Notes: a model not told the origin generated them from the letters alone. A DNA stretch of 64,000 nucleotides from an uncultured Pelagibacteraceae bacterium (GCA_902561095.1 CACEOF010000004.1:29750-93749), one strand, 5' to 3'; positions 35,143 to 44,389 are shown, numbered from the stretch's first letter. Translations and numbers: made by a program.

Positions 35143-35904
35143 CTAACGTCTTTGGCCAAAGAGTCTTAGCAACATTATAAATAGATTTATAAAGTCTAGA
35201 TAAAGAGTAAGTGCACCCATTACAGCTTTTTTACCCATGATTTCACCTGTGTCACTAACTGCGTACATATTTTTAATTTTTTGAGTGTCGTAAGCTGTAA
35301 GACCAACAAAAATCAAAACCCCTAATATTGAAATCACGAAATACATCATTGATGATTTCATAAATATATTAACTATTGAAGCTATAATTATTCCAATTAA
35401 TCCCATCATTAAGAAAGAGCCTAATTTAGTCAGATCTCTTTTTGTGGTGTAACCATAGATACTCATCGCACCAAAAGTTGCTGAACAAATAAAGAAAACC
35501 CTTGTTACACTCATTCCTGTGTAAACTAATAAAATTGAAGATAAAGATAAGCCCATTAAACCTGCAAAAACCCAAAAAGTTGTCTGAGCTTTTGATGCAC
35601 TCATCTTATTAATCCCAAAACTCATATAAAAAACAATTCCTAAAGGTGCAAGCATTACAAGCCATTTTAAACCTGACATATAAATTGCATTACCCATTTG
35701 AGTTAGACCAACAATAGATCCAGCATCATTAGTAACGACTGACATTTTAAATGTTAATAGCGCAACTATTCCAGTTAATAAAATTCCTGTTGCCATGTAG
35801 TTATAAACTTTTAGCATGTAGGCTCTTAAGCCCTCATCCATTACAACAGTTGATTGTTGAGCTGCTTTTGCTCTGTTTAGTATTCCGTTTTTATCGAATT
35901 CCAT
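35143..35904 (-). CDS. Bax inhibitor-1 family membrane protein
   Basis: 253 residues with seven membrane helices. The family C-terminal block LTAYDTQKIKNMY and the ending LYLDFINLFIMLLRLFGQRR are clear; the N-terminal MEFDKNGILNRAKAAQQSTV tail is typical of alphaproteobacterial members. The Asp in YDTQ is part of the di-aspartyl sensor seen in bacterial BsYetJ, which conducts Ca2+. Physiological role in this organism unknown. Monocistronic, with a 77-base divergent gap to the aldo/keto reductase. Confidence 0.92.
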   Translation of the reverse strand: MEFDKNGILNRAKAAQQSTVVMDEGLRAYMLKVYNYMATGILLTGIVALLTFKMSVVTNDAGSIVGLTQMGNAIYMSGLKWLVMLAPLGIVFYMSFGINKMSASKAQTTFWVFAGLMGLSLSSILLVYTGMSVTRVFFICSATFGAMSIYGYTTKRDLTKLGSFLMMGLIGIIIASIVNIFMKSSMMYFVISILGVLIFVGLTAYDTQKIKNMYAVSDTGEIMGKKAVMGALTLYLDFINLFIMLLRLFGQRR

Positions 35905-35981
35905 ATGGATGTTATATAATAGCCTTTTACTAATTATTCAAGATACCTTAAAAGGTTAATAAACGTTAACATAATTTTCAA

Positions 35982-37016
35982 ATGAATTACAAAAATCTAG
36001 GAAATACTGACTTAAAAGTAAGTACAATTTGTCTCGGTACTATGACTTGGGGCGAACAAAATACCCAAAATGAAGCATTTGAGCAAATGGACTTTGCTTT
36101 GGAACAGGGAGTAAATTTTTGGGACACAGCAGAATTATATGCCGTACCTCCTAGAAAAGAAACTTATGGCGATACAGAGGAAATTATTGGAAATTGGTTT
36201 GAGAAAACCAAAAAAAGAGGTGAGGTGATTCTTGCAACTAAAGTTGCAGGACCCGCTCGGGATTATTTAAGAAATGGAGAAAATAGTTTTGTAGGTCGTA
36301 ATTTAGAGAACGCTTTAAATAATAGTCTAAAGAGATTAAAAACTGAATATATTGATTTATATCAACTTCATTGGCCAGAAAGAAAAGTAAATAACTTTGG
36401 AAGATTAGGTTATGTTCATCAAGAAAATGATTGGAACCAATTTGAAGATGTTTTAAAAGAATTAAATAAGTATATAGATCAGGGTAAAATTAGATACATT
36501 GGTTTATCGAATGAAACACCTTGGGGAACAATGAGCTTTCTTAAACTCTCAAAGGACAAAAATTTGCCCCGAATGATGTCAATCCAGAACCCATATAGTT
36601 TGTTAAATAGATCTTATGAGGTTGGATTAGCAGAAGTATCAATTAGAGAGGAAATCGGATGCTTATCATATTCTCCTCTGGCTAGTGGTTATTTAAGTGG
36701 AAAATATAGAAATAAAAAATTTCCAAAAGGATCTAGAATGGAGAGAGATTTTGATTTTTGGACACGATATAGAAAGCCAAATACTGAGCAAGCAGTTGAG
36801 CTTTATTACAATATAAGCAAGAAACATGATCTTGATATGAGTCAAATGTCTATAAAATTTTGTGAAATACAAGACTTTATGACTAGCGTAATTATTGGTG
36901 CAACAACAATGGAGCAGTTGAAAACAAATATAGAAAGTGTAAACGTTAATCTATCAGATGATGTCATTAAAGAAATTAACCATGTTCAAACAATTTACCC
37001 AAATCCATGTCCATAA
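35982..37016 (+). CDS. Aldo/keto reductase (Tas-like)
   Basis: NADPH-dependent oxidoreductase, 344 residues, TIM barrel. The catalytic tetrad is visible: D and Y in FWDTAELYAVP, K in ILATKVAG and H in LYQLHWPER. RYIGLSNETPWG and the C-terminal IIGATTMEQLKTN (cofactor site) are typical of the Tas/YghZ subgroup. The insert carrying PPRKETYGDTEEIIG matches Tas. Substrate unknown. It overlaps the next gene by 10 bases. Confidence 0.93.
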   Translation: MNYKNLGNTDLKVSTICLGTMTWGEQNTQNEAFEQMDFALEQGVNFWDTAELYAVPPRKETYGDTEEIIGNWFEKTKKRGEVILATKVAGPARDYLRNGENSFVGRNLENALNNSLKRLKTEYIDLYQLHWPERKVNNFGRLGYVHQENDWNQFEDVLKELNKYIDQGKIRYIGLSNETPWGTMSFLKLSKDKNLPRMMSIQNPYSLLNRSYEVGLAEVSIREEIGCLSYSPLASGYLSGKYRNKKFPKGSRMERDFDFWTRYRKPNTEQAVELYYNISKKHDLDMSQMSIKFCEIQDFMTSVIIGATTMEQLKTNIESVNVNLSDDVIKEINHVQTIYPNPCP

Positions 37017-37519
37017 CTAAAAAAATTACAGTTTTTTTTATTGTTTTATTTTTAACTAGCTTTAACCAGCTTCAAGCTCAAGAAGTAAAAAAAATTGGTA
37101 AATATAAAGACTGGGAGGCAATGGTAGTTTCTGAAGCAAGTGGAAAAGTTTGTTTCGCACAATCTTCACCTATCTTGCAAGCTCCAAAAACAAACAAGAG
37201 AGATGCAAAATTATTTGTAGCCTTTAGACCAAACGAAAGCATTACCAATGAAGTGAGTGTCACCCCAGGCTATGAATTTAACAAAAGTAACTCTGTTACT
37301 GCAGCTTCAGGAAAAAATAAGTTTAAATTTGATATTAAAGAGCAAGGCTTTGCTTGGATTGCTGACAATAAAATTGAACTAAAAATGATTAAGCAAATGA
37401 GAAAAGGTTCTAGAATAATGATTACAGGATACAATCAAAAGGGTTCTCAGACAATTGATCACTATTCATTGCTAGGATTTACTAAAGCTTATAACGCATC
37501 TCGAAAAGCTTGCAGTTAG
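37007..37519 (+). CDS. Invasion-associated locus B (IalB) family protein
   Basis: 170-residue secreted protein. The signal peptide is KKITVFFIVLFLTSFNQLQA with cleavage near residue 25. The body (YKDWEAMVV, KVCFAQSSP, FVAFRPNESITNEVSVTPGY, KACS at the end) matches the alphaproteobacterial IalB family; the two cysteines (KVCFA and KACS) are conserved and probably disulfide bonded. Role outside pathogens is unknown. It may be read with argG, which starts 5 bases later. Confidence 0.85.
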   Translation: MSITKKITVFFIVLFLTSFNQLQAQEVKKIGKYKDWEAMVVSEASGKVCFAQSSPILQAPKTNKRDAKLFVAFRPNESITNEVSVTPGYEFNKSNSVTAASGKNKFKFDIKEQGFAWIADNKIELKMIKQMRKGSRIMITGYNQKGSQTIDHYSLLGFTKAYNASRKACS

Positions 37520-37523
37520 TTTA

Positions 37524-38711
37524 ATGAAATCAAAAAAAAGAATTGTTCTAGCATACTCTGGAGGGCTTGATACCTCTGTAATTTTAAAATGGCTTCAAGA
37601 AAATTATGACGCAGAAGTAATTTGTTACACCGCAGATGTAGGGCAAGAGATTGATAGAAAAAAAATTATCTCTAATGCAAAAAAATTTGGTGTTACTAAA
37701 ATAATTATTAAAGATTTAAAAGATATCTTTGTAAAAGATTATGTTTATCCAATGATCAGAGGTCATGCTATTTATGAAGGTGTCTACTTGTTGGGTACAT
37801 CCATAGCAAGACCGCTCATAGCTAAAGATCAGATTAGAGTTGCTAAAAAATTTAAAGCTTTTGCAGTTTCTCACGGTGCGACTGGTAAAGGAAACGATCA
37901 AGTAAGATTTGAATTAGGCTATCATTATTTTGGTCCGAAAATAAAAGTCATTGCTCCTTGGAGAATTTGGAAATTAAAATCAAGAACTGATCTAATTAAT
38001 TATGCAAAAAAACACAACATAGCTATTCCAAAGGATAAAAAAGGTGCATCTCCTTTTTCAGTGGACGATAATTTATTTCACACTTCTACTGAAGGTAAGC
38101 TTTTAGAAAATCCCAAAAATTTTGCGCCAGAATTTATTTTTCAAAGATCAGTTTCGCCAGAAAAGGCACCAAATAAACCATCTTTTGTTACTATTAATTT
38201 CAAAAATGGAGATCCATTTGGTGTGAATGGGAAAAAAAATTCTCCAGCAAAATTATTAGAAAAATTAAATCAACTTGCAGGTAAAAATGGAATTGGGAGA
38301 GTTGATTTAGTTGAAAATAGATTTATTGGAATAAAGTCTAGAGGTGTATATGAAACACCTGGGGGTACTTTGTTAATGCATGCACATCGTGCAATGGAGT
38401 CTGTAACTCTAGATAAAGATACAATGCATAAAAAAGATCAAATTATGCCAAGATATGCAGAACTTATTTATAATGGCTACTGGTATTCAAAAGAAAGATT
38501 TAAGCTTCAGAAAATTGTTGATCTAAGTAAAAACAAGGTTAATGGTTCGGTTAAACTCAAACTTTACAAAGGAAATATTACGATAATTTCTAGACAAACT
38601 AAGAGTGCAGCCTACTCTATGAGAAAAGTTTCTTTTGAAGAAAATAAAACCTTTAATAAAACAAATGTTGAAAGATTTATTAATTTTCATAAGAAAAAAC
38701 TACGTTCTTAA
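37524..38711 (+). CDS. argG: Argininosuccinate synthase ArgG
   Basis: Joins citrulline and aspartate with ATP to make argininosuccinate in arginine synthesis. 395 residues, the bacterial type I length. The PP-loop LAYSGGLDTSVILKW is at 9-23; SHGATGKGNDQVRFE and the citrulline-binding SRGVYETPGGTLL are intact. No other arg genes are adjacent. The following 57 bases are AT-rich and hold nothing recognisable. Confidence 0.98.
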   Translation: MKSKKRIVLAYSGGLDTSVILKWLQENYDAEVICYTADVGQEIDRKKIISNAKKFGVTKIIIKDLKDIFVKDYVYPMIRGHAIYEGVYLLGTSIARPLIAKDQIRVAKKFKAFAVSHGATGKGNDQVRFELGYHYFGPKIKVIAPWRIWKLKSRTDLINYAKKHNIAIPKDKKGASPFSVDDNLFHTSTEGKLLENPKNFAPEFIFQRSVSPEKAPNKPSFVTINFKNGDPFGVNGKKNSPAKLLEKLNQLAGKNGIGRVDLVENRFIGIKSRGVYETPGGTLLMHAHRAMESVTLDKDTMHKKDQIMPRYAELIYNGYWYSKERFKLQKIVDLSKNKVNGSVKLKLYKGNITIISRQTKSAAYSMRKVSFEENKTFNKTNVERFINFHKKKLRS

Positions 38712-38768
38712 TAAATCTTAGGTCAATTTATTGTTTGTCAAATTTGTTTAAAACTATATCTTATAACA

Positions 38769-39227
38769 ATGGAATCGTTAAAAAATTGGATGATAGAGGC
38801 AGCAAACATTTTATTTGATGATAGTAAAAACGATTTGAGGGCTCTGCCTAAAACAGTGCGATTGCAAATTCTTTTAGTTTTAAGTTTTATTTGGACCACT
38901 GTTTTTAGTTTATATGTTTTTTCATATACAACTTTTGCATTTGGTTGGGCAGGTCTATTCCTAGCTCATATTGGTTTGATTTTTGCAGTGTATATGACAT
39001 TTAAACATTTTCACAGAGCCGAAGAAAGTTCCGCTAGCGTTTTTAAGACAAAAAATTTTGATCCCTTTAAAATTATGGTGATTGTTTTTGTTATAGTTTT
39101 TATATTTGTCTTTTCAAAAGGAATAGAAGTTCTAACTAGTCCAAATCCATATTCTTACTCGATTCCATATGATGGTTCTTCAAAATCAGTATTTGAAAAA
39201 TGGCTACCATTTAGTAAAGATAAATAA
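38769..39227 (+). CDS. Membrane protein of unknown function
   Basis: 152 residues that I do not recognise. Three hydrophobic segments are likely (about 33-53, 58-77 and 99-115); the N-terminus and the C-terminal tail (SSKSVFEKWLPFSKDK) are polar. Its stop overlaps the start of the PsiE-like gene by one base, so the two are probably co-translated and may act together in the inner membrane. Confidence 0.75.
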   Translation: MESLKNWMIEAANILFDDSKNDLRALPKTVRLQILLVLSFIWTTVFSLYVFSYTTFAFGWAGLFLAHIGLIFAVYMTFKHFHRAEESSASVFKTKNFDPFKIMVIVFVIVFIFVFSKGIEVLTSPNPYSYSIPYDGSSKSVFEKWLPFSKDK

Positions 39228-39607
39228 TGGATAAGATAGCAAAAAACCTACAATTGGGGTTAATGTGTATTATTTTAGTCAGCACTGTTATTGCTGTTGG
39301 TATTGAAATATTAAATATGTTTACAAATCAACTAGTTACTTTAGCTGATTTACTTTTAATGTTTCTATATCTAGAAGTACTTGCAATGGTAAGAGTTTTT
39401 TGGAATCAGCAATCAATAAGCATAACCTTACCACTTCTTATTGCAATCACAGCTCTTGCTCGATTTATTATTCTTCAAGGAAAAGAAATGGATCCTACAG
39501 CTCTTGTTTATGAGGCAGTTGCTATATTATTGATCGCTGGAGCAATAGTTGTTCTAAGATTAAGACATAGTGACAAACTAGGTCTAAAGAAAAAAAAATC
39601 TAGGTAA
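39227..39607 (+). CDS. PsiE-like phosphate-starvation-inducible membrane protein
   Basis: 126 residues with four membrane helices. The LLMFLYLEVLAMVRVFW and LLIAITALARFIIL segments are typical of PsiE family proteins, and the C-terminus is strongly basic (KLGLKKKKSR). In E. coli psiE is induced by phosphate starvation, but its function is unknown. No Pho box or pho gene is evident here. Coupled to the membrane protein upstream by a one-base overlap. Confidence 0.8.
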   Translation: MDKIAKNLQLGLMCIILVSTVIAVGIEILNMFTNQLVTLADLLLMFLYLEVLAMVRVFWNQQSISITLPLLIAITALARFIILQGKEMDPTALVYEAVAILLIAGAIVVLRLRHSDKLGLKKKKSR

Positions 39608-39614
39608 CTTAAAT

Positions 39615-40754
39615 ATGTTGTTTGAGGCTTCGAGGGCGAAAGCCATTGAAAAACTAAATCATTTTATTGAAAATAGTTTAATAGATTACTCTAAATTAAG
39701 AAATTTTGATCTTGGTCCAGAGAGGAGATCTAATGTTTCATGCTTATCACCTTACATTACACACGGGATAGTAAGCGAGAAAGAAATAATTAAAAAATCC
39801 CTTGATAAATTTTCTTTTGCTAAAAATGAAAAGTTTATCCAAGAAGTTCTTTGGCGTACATATTGGAAAGGCTGGCTAGAACTAAGACCAAATGTGTGGA
39901 ATGATTATTTAATAGAGCTAAAAAAAATAAGAGAAGATTTCAAAGATAACAAAGATTATTTAAATGCAATCGAAGGTAAAACAAATATAGAATGCTTTGA
40001 TTACTGGGTAAATGAACTCAAAGAAAATAACTATCTTCACAACCATACCAGAATGTGGTTTGCGAGTATTTGGATTTTCACTCTAGAATTACCATGGCAA
40101 CTTGGTGCTGAGTTTTTTATGCAACATCTGTATGACGGAGATGCTGCATCTAACACCCTTGGTTGGAGATGGGTAGCTGGAATTCAAACACAAGGTAAGC
40201 ATTACCTGGCAAGTGAATGGAATATAAAAAAATTTACCAATAACAGATTTCAAAACATCAAATTAAACGAGAATGCTCCTCCAAAAATTTCAGAAAAAAC
40301 TTACTCTATAATTAGACAAGATTTCAGCAATCCTCAGGATATTGAGAGAAAAAATCTTGTAGTTTTTGAGAATAATCTCTCATTTGAAATCACTGACTTC
40401 AAAGAAAATAATTTTAAAAAAATATATATAGTTGCTGTTAAAAATGAAAATAGAGCTATCAAGCTTAGTGAAAAGGCAGTGAAATTTAAGTCTCTCTTAA
40501 TAAATGACCAACGACAAAGACTAAAAGATAATTCTATCGAATGCGAGGTTATTGATATTAATGAAATTAAAAATATTGAAAATTGTTACGGATTATATCC
40601 AACTGTTGGTGAAAACTTAGATTATTTAAATTCAAATAATATTAAGTTAGATTTTTTATACAGGGATCTTGATCGATTTTCCTGGCAATATTGCAACAAA
40701 GGTTTTTTTAATTTTAAAAATTATATTCCAAAAATAATATCAAGCTTTAATTAA
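39615..40754 (+). CDS. Photolyase/cryptochrome FAD-domain protein with C-terminal extra domain
   Basis: 379 residues. Residues 1-215 correspond to the helical FAD-binding domain of DNA photolyases: SCLSPYITHGIVS (42-54), LWRTYWKGWLELRP (79-92), HNHTRMWFASIW (142-153) and GDAASNTLGWRWVAG (175-189). The usual N-terminal antenna-binding alpha/beta domain is missing. Instead a region from about 245 to 370 follows, starting NLVVFENNLSFEITDF and with beta-alpha character; it could be a displaced antenna-type domain. Repair activity and lesion type are unknown. Confidence 0.8.
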   Translation: MLFEASRAKAIEKLNHFIENSLIDYSKLRNFDLGPERRSNVSCLSPYITHGIVSEKEIIKKSLDKFSFAKNEKFIQEVLWRTYWKGWLELRPNVWNDYLIELKKIREDFKDNKDYLNAIEGKTNIECFDYWVNELKENNYLHNHTRMWFASIWIFTLELPWQLGAEFFMQHLYDGDAASNTLGWRWVAGIQTQGKHYLASEWNIKKFTNNRFQNIKLNENAPPKISEKTYSIIRQDFSNPQDIERKNLVVFENNLSFEITDFKENNFKKIYIVAVKNENRAIKLSEKAVKFKSLLINDQRQRLKDNSIECEVIDINEIKNIENCYGLYPTVGENLDYLNSNNIKLDFLYRDLDRFSWQYCNKGFFNFKNYIPKIISSFN

Positions 40755-40972
40755 AACCAACGTACCATCCCAATAATGCCGGCTGTTGCATAAAAAAATT
40801 GTAGAAATAAAATCCCCTTATGACCGCCCCTATAAGCCCATATTCCGATTAAAATTGCTGAAAAAAGTAATAAGCAAAAACCAAAAAATTCAATTCCGAT
40901 ATTTAAAGCTACAAATAAAGAATATAATATTGCAGTTATAACTCCAGCCCATTCAAATATTTTATTGTTCAT
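40751..40972 (-). CDS. Small membrane protein of unknown function
   Basis: 73 residues, almost all hydrophobic, with three possible short helices (about 9-27, 29-45 and 52-70) and the tail GMVRWF. I do not recognise the family with confidence; distant likeness to PnuC-type or YgjV-type fragments was considered but is weak. It overlaps the amidotransferase gene by 4 bases on the same strand and the photolyase-like gene by 4 bases on the other, the layout of a genuine gene. Confidence 0.7.
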   Translation of the reverse strand: MNNKIFEWAGVITAILYSLFVALNIGIEFFGFCLLLFSAILIGIWAYRGGHKGILFLQFFYATAGIIGMVRWF

Positions 40973-41688
40973 AAAAGTTTTTTAAAATTATTATAAAGGA
41001 TTGTAGAATATTTATTCATATCTTTCATGTTATCCTTTGCAGATTGATCAAATTTTTCTAACGCACCATTACCAAGCTGATCCTCCAAAGCTTTTTTATA
41101 TTCTGGGACACATCCCCATTCATTGACTGTGGTATTTTTTATTTCTATATGAAATTGAATTCCATAGGCGTGGTTTTGGTATTTAAAAATTTGAAATTTT
41201 GTAACTGGTGACGAAGCTAACAAAGTGACATCTTTACGATTTTGAATGCCCTGCACCTCGTAAGAGTGCCATTGTAGACTTTTAATTTGGTTAGGAAATT
41301 TTGAAAACAAATCGTCAACTTCTTTTTCTTTTGTAAAATTGATGTCCATCATTCCAATCTCAGCAGGATTTGATTTAACTACTTGCCCCCCTAATACTTC
41401 TCCTAGTAACTGACAGCCTAAACAAAATCCTAAATAAGGTTTTTTCAAATCTACAACAAATTCTTTAATTTTTTTCTTTTCTTCTACCAACCATGGATAC
41501 TGCTTTTCCATAAAGGTATCCATTGGACCTCCCATACAAAACATTCCGTCAAATTTATTTAAATCGTCGGGTATTTTTTCACCTTCATCTAACTCAATAG
41601 TGGTTAGATTAAATCCATCTGCTAACATTAAATCTTTTATGTATCCGGGGTCTTCTATCTTAATGTGTTGTAATACGATAATATTCAC
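40969..41688 (-). CDS. Class I glutamine amidotransferase-like protein
   Basis: 239 residues of the GMP-synthase-like GATase family that stands alone. The nucleophile elbow GFCLGCQ contains C89, and the His partner is in YGIQFHIEI. Such proteins may hydrolyse gamma-glutamyl compounds or glutamine for an unknown partner. The downstream small membrane-protein gene overlaps it. Not guaA or carA, which are longer or fused. Confidence 0.88.
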   Translation of the reverse strand: MNIIVLQHIKIEDPGYIKDLMLADGFNLTTIELDEGEKIPDDLNKFDGMFCMGGPMDTFMEKQYPWLVEEKKKIKEFVVDLKKPYLGFCLGCQLLGEVLGGQVVKSNPAEIGMMDINFTKEKEVDDLFSKFPNQIKSLQWHSYEVQGIQNRKDVTLLASSPVTKFQIFKYQNHAYGIQFHIEIKNTTVNEWGCVPEYKKALEDQLGNGALEKFDQSAKDNMKDMNKYSTILYNNFKKLL

Positions 41689-41735
41689 TTCATTCAGCCT
41701 AGCTCAGAAAAGATATCAGAACAAATTAAATAATA

Positions 41736-42425
41736 TTATCTTGCAAGCTTTATAAATATATCACCCATTCCAGTTTTTAAATTTTCTAAAGGAGTATTAT
41801 TTCGTAATTCACAAAATCTTCCTGTTACTTGGTGACTTTTAATAAAATCTATTTCTTCTTTTTTGCAGCTTCTTCCTTCATGTAATAAACCTATTACTAC
41901 TCGATCATTAAGATTATAAACTTGATTATTATTGATTTTTTCTCCATCACAAAAATAATCTTTATTAACCCTTTCGGGAAAATCTTTCTTCTTGCAAGGA
42001 TTTCTGATGGTAAATACATAAAAATCTTTTAAACCATCCAAAAATTTATGAGTCATCTTTTCAACTTCAGAATATTTCATAATATCGCACGAGCAAGGAA
42101 TACAGCACTTATAGTAATTACCACAAATCTTTTCCCCACTTTTGCTCTCTTTAGCGTATAAAAAATCTGGTTCGCTATTTGGGTCAATTAATGATCCAGA
42201 AACTGCACAGTATAATTTATTAAATTCTGTAAAATCTTTATAAGTAATTTGTTTATCTATAATATACTTAAAAAACTTTGGTCCAGCTGCGTTTCTATTT
42301 TGATCTGGAAATATTCTAGACCAATCAGTAATTAATTCTTTATGATAATTTTTTTCTTCTGCAAATGATTCAAATTGAAAGAATACGAAGAAAATTAAAA
42401 TGAATTTAAATAAGATTTTTTTCAT
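41736..42425 (-). CDS. Cys-rich secreted protein of unknown function
   Basis: 229 residues, not recognised. N-terminal signal peptide MKKILFKFILIFFVFFQFES with cleavage near FA (22). About ten cysteines follow, including the cluster CGNYYKCCIPCSCD and four spaced singles later, so a disulfide-rich periplasmic or exported domain is likely. It overlaps the FG-GAP protein gene by 4 bases and is probably made with it. The Cys cluster could also bind a metal or be a thiol-redox site. Confidence 0.72.
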   Translation of the reverse strand: MKKILFKFILIFFVFFQFESFAEEKNYHKELITDWSRIFPDQNRNAAGPKFFKYIIDKQITYKDFTEFNKLYCAVSGSLIDPNSEPDFLYAKESKSGEKICGNYYKCCIPCSCDIMKYSEVEKMTHKFLDGLKDFYVFTIRNPCKKKDFPERVNKDYFCDGEKINNNQVYNLNDRVVIGLLHEGRSCKKEEIDFIKSHQVTGRFCELRNNTPLENLKTGMGDIFIKLAR

Positions 42426-43864
42426 TTTTGTTTTACAGTAACTGTTTGATTTAACGAAGTTATTTTGATTAAATTTTTAGTACCATCAGTCCACTTAACT
42501 TCTACTTTAAAATTTTTTTCGTTTTTTCTAATTCCATAATGTGCCACAGGCTCCATTTGACACAAATAACCAGATCCAGCATCAATAGTTTTTGAATGTT
42601 TTCTTTGATTTGTAAATAATGTAACTGTTGCACCCCTCGCTGGAGCTCCAAATTTATTAAGAGGTTTAATTCTCAAATATTTGCTCTGTTTATCAACTTT
42701 TGCTTTATATAAAGTTAATGCCTGTTCTTTGCTTTCACCACGAGAAACTAGTAATTCTAAAATACCATCACCATCAATGTCAGCAACTGCAGCTCCTGTG
42801 CCAAACCCATCAGGTTCAAGGCCTGTTTCCAGTATTATTTCCTCAAAAGCTCCATTCTCTATTATCCTAAATAACTTATTAGGCTCAGCTATGTTGTTCA
42901 TGAAGACTTCATCATAACCGTCGTTATCAAAATCAGCAGATATAATTGTTCGAATTCTTGAAGGTTTATCAAATTTACTATTACCTATATCTTTAAATTG
43001 AGTATCTTTTAAGGCGTAAGCTCTGTGATAACCCTGCCAATTTCCACTTATAATATCTAATCTTCCTCTATAAAGTATGTCTGATAATGCAGTACCTCTG
43101 CCGTTTTGGATCACATCATCTACTCGATAATCAAAAGCCACATCTTCAAAAACCCCATTATTATTTTTCAAAAGAAAATTTGCACCTCTCTCATTTGCAG
43201 CAAAAATATCAGATCTATCTGTTAAAATATGCCCTGAAACAACTGCCCTTCCACCTGTAACCTTATCTAAATTTAAGCTAACTGATTTATCCTTAATCTT
43301 TTTATCTTCAATCTCATAAAACCTCGTTGGTCCACCATAATTTGATACATAGAGACCATATTCGCCATTACCTTTCCTATCCACACAAACAACAGATCTA
43401 CCTGCTGTTAAATTTAAATCCTCTTTATTTTTTTCAATTTCAAACATGTCTAAAAATTTATTTTCTTCTAAATCTATAAGTCTGTCTGAATATTTTTTTG
43501 TTCCACTATATGAATCTGTGTTAAGAAAATATATTTCTTCATAACCATCTCTATCAACATCGCATGCTGCAACACCAATAGTTTTTCTAGATTCATCAGA
43601 AAATATATTTTGATTAGCAATATTGATTAATGTTCCATTATCGTATGATAAAGCTAAATTAGGATAACCAAATCCTGTAACTATAAATTCATATTTTCCA
43701 TTTTGATTTATATCGGCAACAGAAATGCCATAACTAAGTCTTTTTGGATTATCTACAATTTTATCAGTTATATCCTCAAAAAAATCTGCATTAACAATGT
43801 TGGGTATTATTAAAATTGTTAAAATTATTATTTTATTTAAAAAATTAGACATCTTACTTTTCAT
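42422..43864 (-). CDS. Secreted FG-GAP/VCBS repeat protein with ASPIC/UnbV domain
   Basis: 480 residues. Signal peptide at the N-terminus (FLNKIIILTILIIPNIVNA). The body contains repeated beta-propeller blade motifs such as DINQNGKYEFIVTGFG, DVDRDGYEEIYFLN, DFDNDGYDEVFMNN and DIDGDGILELLVSRG, whose Asp-rich loops bind Ca2+. The C-terminus (FGAPARGATVTLFT, VEVKWTDGT) is an ASPIC/UnbV domain. The family binds carbohydrates or surfaces in other bacteria. An internal ATG at 43852 could be the true start, as the one at 43864 overlaps the next gene by 11 bases. Confidence 0.87.
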   Translation of the reverse strand: MKSKMSNFLNKIIILTILIIPNIVNADFFEDITDKIVDNPKRLSYGISVADINQNGKYEFIVTGFGYPNLALSYDNGTLINIANQNIFSDESRKTIGVAACDVDRDGYEEIYFLNTDSYSGTKKYSDRLIDLEENKFLDMFEIEKNKEDLNLTAGRSVVCVDRKGNGEYGLYVSNYGGPTRFYEIEDKKIKDKSVSLNLDKVTGGRAVVSGHILTDRSDIFAANERGANFLLKNNNGVFEDVAFDYRVDDVIQNGRGTALSDILYRGRLDIISGNWQGYHRAYALKDTQFKDIGNSKFDKPSRIRTIISADFDNDGYDEVFMNNIAEPNKLFRIIENGAFEEIILETGLEPDGFGTGAAVADIDGDGILELLVSRGESKEQALTLYKAKVDKQSKYLRIKPLNKFGAPARGATVTLFTNQRKHSKTIDAGSGYLCQMEPVAHYGIRKNEKNFKVEVKWTDGTKNLIKITSLNQTVTVKQK

Positions 43865-44387
43865 TTTTTTTTCTCTTATATATTTTCAACCAATCATCAA
43901 ATACTTTTATAGCGCCACCCATATCTTTAGTTTTGTTTGGATGATTTTTAGCTCTACCTAGCATGGTTGAAACTACATTTACTTGATACTTCGTAGATCT
44001 ATTTTTAATTGTATTAATTGTGAATAGAGCTTTTTCTTTATTTTTAAATCCCAATCCATGCGTTGTGGTTTTAGGATTATAATCAGAATATAAAGATAGA
44101 TTAATTGGTTTAAATTTTTTACCTAATGGCATCTTGTCAATTATTTGGAAAACTAGTTTGGGCTTTAAATCATTCATTATTTTTTTTGATTTTCCATCAA
44201 AACCAATAAGATTAATTGAAAAAGTTTTGTTTTTATCTGATTTGCAAATCAATTTTACATATCTTTTATGGAATTCCTTAATCTTGCTTTGATATATTTT
44301 TTTTACTTTATGATATGACTGGTTTTTAAAATTTGGCGTAATTACAAGCAAAATTCTACTTTTCCATTTGTATTTTTCCAAATTCAT
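43854..44387 (-). CDS. DUF4174 protein with an additional C-terminal domain
   Basis: 177 residues. The first 95 or so match DUF4174: EKYKWKSRILLVITPNFKN, then INLIGFDGKSKKIMN and VFQIIDKMPLGKKF. This is a thioredoxin-like fold lacking active cysteines. Residues about 105-170 form a separate conserved-looking part (TTTHGLGFKNKEKALFTINT, VNVVSTMLGRAKNHPNKT) that I cannot name. It has no signal peptide. It begins 2 bases after the DUF2256 gene, so it probably belongs to the photolyase-associated operon. Confidence 0.75.
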   Translation of the reverse strand: MNLEKYKWKSRILLVITPNFKNQSYHKVKKIYQSKIKEFHKRYVKLICKSDKNKTFSINLIGFDGKSKKIMNDLKPKLVFQIIDKMPLGKKFKPINLSLYSDYNPKTTTHGLGFKNKEKALFTINTIKNRSTKYQVNVVSTMLGRAKNHPNKTKDMGGAIKVFDDWLKIYKRKKNEK

Positions 44388-44389
44388 AT

